From assembly GCA_023436605.1 (NCBI GenBank), contig JAEZIQ010000171.1, positions 1 through 9,212 on the forward strand: DNA of 9,212 nt, given 5' to 3'. The DNA comes from Actinomycetes bacterium (GTDB lineage: Bacteria; Actinomycetota; Thermoleophilia; Solirubrobacterales; 70-9). The translations under genes and the position numbers were made by a program. This document shows, in pieces, positions 1 through 5,700 of this stretch (positions are counted from its first letter, which is position 1; the number at the start of each line of letters is the position of its first letter). Under the pieces are notes generated by a model that saw nothing but the letters and a program-made list of their open reading frames with translations, was not told the DNA's origin and did not search any database.

Positions 1-106
1 CTCTTCTAGTTCCGAGTTTTCGACTCCGGAGCCCTCCCAACCATCATTGGCATCGAATGGGAGGACGAGGTGAAAATGGAGGCGGAACGAAGCTTCCCGA
101 CTTCAG
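1..106. other. Intergenic or edge region without a supportable gene
   Basis: This stretch lies downstream of the leftward SDR gene and reaches the window edge. All frames give only short, unrecognisable peptides. The plus-strand frames that are open at the edge end at TAG 7-9, a TGA near 71-73 and TAA 108-110, so the tail of an unseen gene entering from the left cannot be excluded. An imperfect inverted repeat at 11-30 (TCCGAGT / ACTC-c-GGA around a TTTCG loop) could form a weak hairpin, but no T-run follows on either strand, so I do not call a terminator. Confidence 0.4.
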
Positions 107-1018
107 CTAAATCGCGTCGAAGAACCCTTGACGCCAGCTGGGGATCGAAGGAGTCCACCCGGTCTCGGACTTGATCTTCGCGTTGGAGGCGCCGCGGCCC
201 TCGGTCGCCTGTGTCGCGAGCGGCTTGCCGGCGACCAGCGACGCGAGCCAGAAGGGAACCCGGCGTGGCGGTCTGGCGCCGAGCGCCTCGGCGTAGACCG
301 GGATCCACTCCGAGGTCGGGGCAGGCTCGTCGTCGGTCACGTTGTAGATCCCCTCGCCGCGCTCCAGGGCGGCCACGGCCGCGGAGGCCGCATCCTCGAC
401 GTGAAGAAATGAAGTGATCCCGGTGCCCTTGCCGACGATCGGCAGCCTCCGCGAACGAACCTCGTCGGCCAGGTGGCCGTCGTGCGCGTACCAGGTATCA
501 GGTCCATAGAGCAGGCCGTAGCGCAGCACGACCGCTTCGAAACGACCGTCCTCGAGTGCCTTCCTCTCGTGGTCCAGGGTGGGGTCGTAGAACCTGGTCC
601 GGTCGACCGGGTCGTCTTCAGTCTTGATTCGCGGGCCGGTCAGTAGGTAGAGGAACGAGATGCTCTGGGTGACGAGTCGCTTCGCCCCGGCGGCGGCCGT
701 CGCTTCGATCAGGTTGTCGCCGCCCTCGGAGCGAATCCGGTTGTTGGCGTCGTAGAAACCCTTCTTCCTGGGCTCGAACCGGGCCGGCAGCGAGGTGAGC
801 TGGTTTACCACCACATCGGGCCCAGCCTGCACCACGGCTGCGGTCAGCTTCTCCCGGTCGAAAACGTCGACCGGGACGGCGATGCCGCCGGCCTCGCGGA
901 TCTTCACTGCGCCCTCGCCGCCGCGGGTGGAGCCGGACACCTCGTGCCCGGCAGCGACCAGCTGCTTGACCAGTGGCAGTCCGATCGCCCCGCTCGCTCC
1001 GGCGACGAAGACCCTCAT
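107..1018 (-). CDS. NAD(P)-dependent epimerase/dehydratase-like protein (atypical SDR)
   Basis: A 303-aa cytosolic protein of the extended or atypical short-chain dehydrogenase/reductase superfamily. Seen: an N-terminal Rossmann fold with the nucleotide-binding glycine motif GASGAIG at residues 7-13, Ser at 119 in TQSISF where the catalytic Ser usually lies, RYGLLYGP at 166-173 and HVEDAA at 206-211, both typical of NAD-dependent epimerases. The usual YxxxK is altered: Lys153 is present but the position four before it is Asp149 (DHERK), so ordinary tyrosine-based oxidoreductase chemistry is doubtful. It may be a catalytically altered or nucleotide-sensing member; the substrate cannot be named. 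The ATG start overlaps the TGA stop of the upstream transporter gene (ATGA), so it is very probably co-transcribed and translationally coupled. It has no strong ribosome binding site of its own. The protein ends at a TAG. Confidence 0.85.
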   Translation of the reverse strand: MRVFVAGASGAIGLPLVKQLVAAGHEVSGSTRGGEGAVKIREAGGIAVPVDVFDREKLTAAVVQAGPDVVVNQLTSLPARFEPRKKGFYDANNRIRSEGGDNLIEATAAAGAKRLVTQSISFLYLLTGPRIKTEDDPVDRTRFYDPTLDHERKALEDGRFEAVVLRYGLLYGPDTWYAHDGHLADEVRSRRLPIVGKGTGITSFLHVEDAASAAVAALERGEGIYNVTDDEPAPTSEWIPVYAEALGARPPRRVPFWLASLVAGKPLATQATEGRGASNAKIKSETGWTPSIPSWRQGFFDAI

Positions 1019-1878
1019 GTCGCCATCGAGTTGCGGGCGTTGCGGTCATGCATGAACTTGGCGAACAGGCCACCGGTGATGAACATGAAGGCCGAGTAGA
1101 CAGCGGCCGGGATCATCAGCGTGTCGGCGTCGAGCATGCCGGCAATCGCGATTGCGACAGTGGCGTTGTGGACGCCGAGTTCGAGCGCGATCGCGGTCGC
1201 CTGCCGGTCGTTCAGGCGACTTGCTCGTGAGATCGTGAAGCTGATTGTCATCGCCAGCAGGTTCAGGCTGAGAGCCGCCAGGGCGACCTTGGTGAAGTTC
1301 TCGGTGATGTGGCCCCACTCCGAGGCGACCGCGGCAATCACGACCAGCACGAAGAGGACCAGCGAAACGGGGGAGAGGCGGTCCTTAAGGGCTTCAGCCC
1401 GCACGCCCATTCGCTCGTGGACCCAAAGCCCGATCGAGAGCGGAAGCACGGTAATCAGGAAGGTCCGCAGCGCGACCGCGGGCATGTTGATCTCGTCGAG
1501 ATCGCCGACAGTTCCGAAACGGTCGGTGGCGAGACTGAGGTAGATCGGGATGGTGATCATGGCGACCACCGAGGAGATCGCGGTCATGGTGATCGAAAGT
1601 GCGGTCTCGCCCTTGGCGAGGTGGGTGAACATGTTGGCGAGCGTTCCGCCCGGAGTGGCGCCAAGCAGCACCAGGCCGACCGCCATCTCGGCGCTCAGGT
1701 TGAAAAGCTCGGCCAGGCCGAAAGCCAGAAGCGGCGAAATCAACAACAGGTTCACCAGGCCGATCGCGACCCCTTTGGGGATCACGAACACCCGCTTGAA
1801 GTCCTCCAGGGTCAAGCCGAGACCGAGCGTGAACATGATCACCGCAAGGGCAAGGGGCAGCACGACAGTAGTGATCAA
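1015..1878 (-). CDS. Bile acid:sodium symporter family (BASS) transporter
   Basis: A polytopic membrane protein of the SBF/BASS family, which move organic anions or other small solutes with Na+ across the cytoplasmic membrane. Seen, numbering from the TTG start (287 aa): about nine or ten hydrophobic segments; MFTLGLGLTLEDF near residue 15; the family signature ATPGGTLANMFTHLAKG from residue 74; and ELGVHNATVAIA at 233-244, the core crossover-helix motif. In structurally known relatives the motif reads E-x-G-x-Q-N, with Glu and Gln at a sodium site; here the Gln is His237, as I recall for some bacterial subfamilies, so the coupling ion or substrate may differ. I chose the TTG start at 1878 because GGGAGG lies 6 bases upstream of it, whereas an in-frame ATG at 1935 has no close ribosome binding site and would add a 19-residue charged leader. 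The substrate is unknown. The gene is first of a two-gene unit with the SDR. Confidence 0.85.
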   Translation of the reverse strand: MITTVVLPLALAVIMFTLGLGLTLEDFKRVFVIPKGVAIGLVNLLLISPLLAFGLAELFNLSAEMAVGLVLLGATPGGTLANMFTHLAKGETALSITMTAISSVVAMITIPIYLSLATDRFGTVGDLDEINMPAVALRTFLITVLPLSIGLWVHERMGVRAEALKDRLSPVSLVLFVLVVIAAVASEWGHITENFTKVALAALSLNLLAMTISFTISRASRLNDRQATAIALELGVHNATVAIAIAGMLDADTLMIPAAVYSAFMFITGGLFAKFMHDRNARNSMAT

Positions 1879-1884
1879 ACCGTT

Positions 1885-1890
1885 CCTCCC
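1885..1890 (-). promoter_or_regulatory. Ribosome binding site deciding the TTG start of the BASS transporter
   Basis: On the minus strand the sequence reads GGGAGG, then six bases (AACGGT), then TTG. This near-ideal Shine-Dalgarno match and spacing favour the TTG at 1878 over the ATG at 1935. Confidence 0.7.
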
Positions 1891-1951
1891 AAGTTGAACA
1901 AGTCCCTTCCGGCGAGGGACCTCGGCCGGGACCATACGGCAAAGGGACGCC

Positions 1952-1956
1952 GGGAG
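1952..1956 (+). promoter_or_regulatory. Ribosome binding site of the PAS protein gene
   Basis: GGGAG lies eight bases before the ATG at 1965. The next in-frame ATG at 1983 has no purine-rich sequence in front of it, so this site supports the 1965 start. Confidence 0.6.
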
Positions 1957-1964
1957 CTCCGCGT

Positions 1965-2471
1965 ATGTACGCTTTCGATTCGATGCCTTTCTTCATCTGC
2001 CCCAACTGCGGAAACCGGGAGACGAGCGGAGACCGGACTGCCGGTTTTAGCCCGCGGCCCAAGGGTTGCTCGAAGTGTGGCTTCGGGTTCGTGTTCGAGC
2101 TGCTCGACGATTACTACCCGGCTCCGAACGCCGCTTTCTTTGTCTGCGATCAGCAGGGCCGGGTCATCGACGTCGGACGGGGCGCTTTCGAGCTGACCGG
2201 TCTGACCGACGAGGACGTGATCGGTCGCCCGGTTCGCGACGTGCTCGGACTCGAATGGGTCGACTCCGGCGACGGCGGTCCGACCGCGGACACGAACGGC
2301 GACGGTGAAACCGATCCGATTGAAACTTCACTCGAGTGGGGCGTGCGCTCGCTCGGCAAGCGCGTGGAAGTGCGCTCTGAAAAGGAATCCTCGGCCCAGG
2401 CAATCGCAGATGTGTTCCCCGCGTATGACGACGACGGGGGTCTGATGATCGTCTTGACGCCAGAAGGGTAA
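1965..2471 (+). CDS. Small zinc-ribbon and PAS-domain protein upstream of secDF
   Basis: A 168-aa soluble protein with no signal peptide or membrane segment. Residues 12-38 carry two CxxC pairs (Cys12, Cys15, Cys35, Cys38; CPNCG and CSKCG), a likely Cys4 zinc ribbon. From about residue 56 it resembles the first half of a PAS sensor domain (FFVCDQQGRVIDVGRGAFEL, followed by a GLTDEDVIGRPV segment), with an extra Cys61 inside the fold. An acidic Gly/Asp insert (about 100-120) interrupts the PAS-like region and contains an EF-hand-like loop at 109-120; beta-strand-like sequence then runs to the C-terminus (ADVFPAYDDDGGLMIVLTP). PAS domains sense redox state, ligands or light and usually signal through a partner domain; none is present here, so a separate partner is inferred. 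It ends 12 bases before secDF and is probably in its operon, where yajC often sits. Its exact function is unknown to me. Confidence 0.8.
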   Translation: MYAFDSMPFFICPNCGNRETSGDRTAGFSPRPKGCSKCGFGFVFELLDDYYPAPNAAFFVCDQQGRVIDVGRGAFELTGLTDEDVIGRPVRDVLGLEWVDSGDGGPTADTNGDGETDPIETSLEWGVRSLGKRVEVRSEKESSAQAIADVFPAYDDDGGLMIVLTPEG

Positions 2472-2483
2472 GCTTCCGCATCA

Positions 2484-5417
2484 ATGGGAGGCAGGCGCCG
2501 CAACATATTCGTGCTGCTGTTCGTGCTCGGGCTCGTGATCGTCTCGGCGATCATCTGTGTCAAGAAGCCGACGCAGCTGGGACTCGACCTTCAGGGCGGC
2601 ATCGAGCTGACCCTTCAGGGACGACCGACTCCGCAGGTCAAGGAAGTCACTTCCGAAGCGATGGAACGCTCGGTCGACATCATCCGCGACGGCTGCGACA
2701 AGCTCGGCGTCTCCGAGATCGAGGTTTCCCGCCTCGGGGCCGATCAGATCTCGGTCGGCATTCCGGGCGCGACCAACGTCGGCACCGCGACCGAGTGTGC
2801 GACCAAGCCGGCCCGTCTTTACTTCTACGACTGGCAGAACAACCTGATCGGTCCGGCCAAGGACCTGAGTCTCGCCGGAACCGGCGCCGACACGGAGAAG
2901 GTGGCCGAAGAGGTGCGCCAGCGCTGGATCGATGCCGGTCGTCCGCCGACCCAGGACTTCAACCGGACCTGGATCAACCAGGGCGCCGAGCCCACCATGT
3001 GGGATGCGGTCAACCTCGCTTCCGAGCAGCCTCGCGACGACGATTGCGAGAACTGCACCTCCGGTGACAAGTACTACCTGTTCGATGCGGAGACCCATGA
3101 ACTGATCTCCGGGCCGGTCACCGCCAAGGAAGACCTCTTCTTCAACGATCAGGGCCGACCGATTCCGCACGAGCCGGTCGAAGGCTCCAAGGGCAACAAG
3201 GTCACCCTGACCGATGCGCAGGGCAACAAGACCGGCGAAGCGGTCGTCAAGATGGTCCCGCAGGGCACGATCATCGTCGACGAGCTGCCGACCGACACGG
3301 ACGGCAAGACCATTCAGGTAGACGACGACGGTCTCTGGGAGAACGACCAGGGCGAGAAGGTCGATCCCTCCGGTTACTTCGTGGTCAAGGACAACGCGGC
3401 CCTTTCCGGTTCGGAAATCAAGGATCCGCAGCAGAACCTGGACCAGTTCAACCAGCCCAATGTGACCTTCGAGTTCACGGGTGAAGGCCGCAACGCCTTC
3501 CAGCAGATCACCCGGCAGATCGCCCAGGAAGGGCAGGCCCGCGCGATCGGTGGCGTGACCAGCGCCGATCAGGCCGCGCCTCTGTCGGGCAATTTCGCGA
3601 TCGTGCTCGACGGCCAGGTCGTCTCCAAGCCGATCATCAACTTCTTCGAGAACCCGGACGGGATCGACGGTCGCACCGGCGCCCAGATCTCGGGCGGGTT
3701 CACGGTCGACGAGGCCCAGAACCTGGCCGAGTTCCTGCAGCGTGGTGCGCTGCCGATCGACCTCAAACTGACCTCGCAGAGCCAGGTCTCGGCGACCCTT
3801 GGCCAGGAGGCCTTCGACCAGGGCGTACTGGCCCTGTTGGTCGGTCTGTTCCTGGTGATCGTCTTCCTGATCGCCTTCTACCGCTTCCTCGGTGGCGTCG
3901 CCTCGCTGGCGCTCCTCGTTTACGCGGTCCTCTTCCTCGCCCTGATCAAGGTGATCCCGATCACCCTGACCCTGCCCGGCATCGCCGGCCTCGTGTTGAC
4001 GATCGGAGTGGCGGCAGACTCGAACATCGTCATCTTCGAACGCGTCAAGGAAGAGATGCGTGCAGGAAGATCGGTGATGTCGGCGATCACACTCGGTTAC
4101 CGACGCGGAATCGGGACCATCATCGACGCCAACGTGGTCACTCTGCTGACCGCATTCATCCTCTTCGTGCTCGCCACTTCGGGCATCAAGGGCTTCGCCT
4201 TCACGCTCGGCGTCGGCACCCTCGTTTCACTGCTCACCGCAGTGGTCTTCACCCAGGCCCTGCTCGGTTCGATGTCGAACACGAAGCTGCTGCGTTCCGG
4301 TCGCGGCTTCTCCGGGATCGAAGGCAAGGAACGCTGGCATTTCGACTTCATGGGCAAGGCGCCCACCTTCTTCGCGATCTCGGGCGTGATCCTGCTGATC
4401 GGTGCGGGAGCCTTGACCACCAAGGGACTCAACTTCGGCATCGACTTCGAATCGGGCACCCGGGTCGAGGTCGCGCTCGACGAGCCGGCAACCACAGAAG
4501 AAGTGCGCGATGCCCTGAGCCCGGTCGGTCTCGGTGATGCCGACATCCAGGCGATCACCGACAACCCGGCCCTGGGCGACAACGCGTTCCAGATCGAAAG
4601 CGAGACGCTCGATCCGGCCGAGGTCGCCAAGGTCGAGGAAACCCTCGACAACGAGTATGGCGTCGGCGCGGACAGCTTCAACAGCACCTCGGTCGGCCCG
4701 ACCTTCGGTGCTTCGGTGGCCCGCAGCGCCGCCCTCGCGATCTTCTTCTCGCTGATCCTGATCATGGGCTACATCGCCCTCCGGTTCGGTGCCAAGTACA
4801 CGGTCCCGGTCCTGATCGCGATCATCCACGACTTCCTGATCGCCCTCGGTATCTACGCATTGCTCGGGTTCGAGGTCTCGAGTGCTACCGTGGCGGCATT
4901 CCTGACGATTCTGGGTTACTCCCAGTACGACACGATCATCGTGTTCGACCGTATCCGCGAGAACGAGCCCAAGATGCCAAGGGCCACCTACTCGCAGATC
5001 GTCAACAAATCGATGAGCGAGGTCATGACCCGCTCGCTGGTGACCAGTTTCTCGACCCTGATCGGCGTCATCTGCCTGCTGATCTTCGGTGGCGAGGTGC
5101 TTCAGGCGTTCGCTATCGCGATCCTGGTCGGAGTCTTCTCCGGTACCTATTCGTCGATTTTCATCGCTTCGCCGGTGCTCGCCCTCTGGAAGGAACACGA
5201 GCCGGGCTTCAAGCGTCGTCGCCGCCAGCAGATCGAGACCCAGGGCTACGTTCCGGCCTTTGCCTCGGACCTCGAGGTCGCCCGCACAGACGACGGCGAG
5301 GCCGCGGTGATCGAAGGTGGAACCGAGGAAGATGATCCGGGAACCCCGAAGCTTTCCCCGCGGGATCGCCGCCGGAAGGCCCGGGAAGATGCCAAGAACG
5401 CCGGAGGGGAAGCCTGA
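2484..5417 (+). CDS. secDF: Protein translocase subunit SecDF (SecD-SecF fusion)
   Basis: A 977-aa polytopic membrane protein that uses the proton gradient to pull secreted proteins out of the SecYEG channel. SecD half, about 1-605: first membrane helix 8-26, LGLDLQGG at 32-39, a large extracytoplasmic P1 domain to about 445, then five helices with the signature GVAADSNIVIFERVKEE (from 508; Asp512 matches the conserved proton-relay Asp). SecF half, about 620-910: helix 628-646, FGIDFESGT at 651-659, P4 domain to about 745, then helices with GYSQYDTIIVFDRIREN (811-827; Asp816 conserved). A hydrophilic, Arg/Lys-rich tail of about 70 residues follows. Oddities: the two subunits are fused, whereas classical actinobacteria keep them separate; and P1 carries an acidic stretch of roughly 200 residues with four Cys (71, 105, 188, 191). 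The ATG at 2484 is the first start after an in-frame TAA at 2469, but its ribosome binding site is weak (GAAGGG about 15 bases upstream), hinting at coupling with the PAS gene. Confidence 0.96.
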   Translation: MGGRRRNIFVLLFVLGLVIVSAIICVKKPTQLGLDLQGGIELTLQGRPTPQVKEVTSEAMERSVDIIRDGCDKLGVSEIEVSRLGADQISVGIPGATNVGTATECATKPARLYFYDWQNNLIGPAKDLSLAGTGADTEKVAEEVRQRWIDAGRPPTQDFNRTWINQGAEPTMWDAVNLASEQPRDDDCENCTSGDKYYLFDAETHELISGPVTAKEDLFFNDQGRPIPHEPVEGSKGNKVTLTDAQGNKTGEAVVKMVPQGTIIVDELPTDTDGKTIQVDDDGLWENDQGEKVDPSGYFVVKDNAALSGSEIKDPQQNLDQFNQPNVTFEFTGEGRNAFQQITRQIAQEGQARAIGGVTSADQAAPLSGNFAIVLDGQVVSKPIINFFENPDGIDGRTGAQISGGFTVDEAQNLAEFLQRGALPIDLKLTSQSQVSATLGQEAFDQGVLALLVGLFLVIVFLIAFYRFLGGVASLALLVYAVLFLALIKVIPITLTLPGIAGLVLTIGVAADSNIVIFERVKEEMRAGRSVMSAITLGYRRGIGTIIDANVVTLLTAFILFVLATSGIKGFAFTLGVGTLVSLLTAVVFTQALLGSMSNTKLLRSGRGFSGIEGKERWHFDFMGKAPTFFAISGVILLIGAGALTTKGLNFGIDFESGTRVEVALDEPATTEEVRDALSPVGLGDADIQAITDNPALGDNAFQIESETLDPAEVAKVEETLDNEYGVGADSFNSTSVGPTFGASVARSAALAIFFSLILIMGYIALRFGAKYTVPVLIAIIHDFLIALGIYALLGFEVSSATVAAFLTILGYSQYDTIIVFDRIRENEPKMPRATYSQIVNKSMSEVMTRSLVTSFSTLIGVICLLIFGGEVLQAFAIAILVGVFSGTYSSIFIASPVLALWKEHEPGFKRRRRQQIETQGYVPAFASDLEVARTDDGEAAVIEGGTEEDDPGTPKLSPRDRRRKAREDAKNAGGEA
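5403..5409 (+). promoter_or_regulatory. Ribosome binding site of the small membrane protein
   Basis: GGAGGGG lies seven bases before the ATG at 5417, inside the last codons of secDF. It supports this start and efficient translation of the small gene. Confidence 0.6.
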
Positions 5418-5698
5418 TGTCGATCGTAATCTGGTTCACCGTCGCCCTGGCCCTTTGGCACTTCACGATTTTCGTGCCCGACCGCTTCTGGCAGGGCATC
5501 ATCGGTGCGCTTGTCGGTTGTCTGGTCGGCGGCCTGATTTCCGGTGGAATCGTCGAGCTGATCCTTGGCAGCGGCCTTTCTGACACTGACCTGATCACCT
5601 TCCTGGCCGCGGTGCCGGGAACCCTGGTTGGCGCCTGGGTCGTGTACCGCATCGGCATCTCGCAGGGCACCGAGCCCGTCGAAGAGGCAAAGGGCTAA
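5417..5698 (+). CDS. Small three-helix membrane protein between secDF and recJ
   Basis: A 93-aa hydrophobic protein with no family I can name securely. Seen: three likely membrane segments, about residues 4-19, 25-50 (Gly-rich: GALVGCLVGGLISGG, a packing pattern) and 58-81, then a short charged tail. The Gly-rich helix faintly recalls the transglycosylase-associated/GlsB small membrane proteins, but the match is not strong. Its ATG shares one base with the secDF stop (TGATG), and its TAA stop shares one base with the proposed recJ start (TAATT), so it is firmly inside the operon. In Bacillus subtilis a small membrane protein (YrvD, as I recall) also lies between secDF and recJ, so the position may be conserved; homology between the two is not shown. 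A role near the Sec machinery is a guess from position. Confidence 0.7.
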   Translation: MSIVIWFTVALALWHFTIFVPDRFWQGIIGALVGCLVGGLISGGIVELILGSGLSDTDLITFLAAVPGTLVGAWVVYRIGISQGTEPVEEAKG

Positions 5699-5700
5699 TT
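5698..5700 (+). promoter_or_regulatory. recJ: Proposed ATT start codon of recJ, overlapping the upstream stop
   Basis: TAATT: the TAA ends the small membrane protein gene and the ATT opens the RecJ frame. A purine-rich stretch, AAGAGG at 5682-5687, lies 10 bases upstream and could serve as ribosome binding site, or ribosomes may re-initiate after the stop. ATT is a rare but known bacterial start (infC and pcnB of E. coli). Confidence 0.5.

Larger units (their letters stand above)
1879..1964. promoter_or_regulatory. Divergent promoter region with repeated GGGAC words
   Basis: This 86-base gap separates the leftward transporter/SDR unit from the rightward PAS-secDF-recJ-relA operon and must hold or adjoin promoters for both, unless transcription enters from farther away. 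No convincing -35/-10 pair is visible; TATGGT on the minus strand (1932-1937) and TTGAAC on the plus strand (1894-1899) are isolated half-matches. There is a perfect 6-bp inverted repeat GTCCCT / AGGGAC (1902-1907 and 1915-1920), and GGGAC recurs at 1916, 1928 and 1944, suggesting a possible operator. Promoter location is inferred from gene orientation only. Confidence 0.45.

Noticed and set aside
11..30. Hairpin beyond the SDR stop as a terminator
   Set aside because: Short, bulged stem about 75 bases past the stop and no T-run on the relevant strand.
1933..1935. ATG 1935 as the start of the BASS transporter
   Set aside because: No ribosome binding site at a usable distance, and it adds a charged leader before the first membrane helix; TTG 1878 has GGGAGG at six bases.
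1309..2196. A 295-codon plus-strand frame over the transporter and the divergent gap
   Set aside because: The peptide is very rich in Arg, His, Asp and Gly, as expected for antisense of a hydrophobic transporter, and it overlaps two well-supported genes.
4227..5198. A 323-codon minus-strand frame inside secDF
   Set aside because: Asp/Glu/Arg-rich antisense translation of the membrane helices of SecF; no ribosome binding or family evidence.
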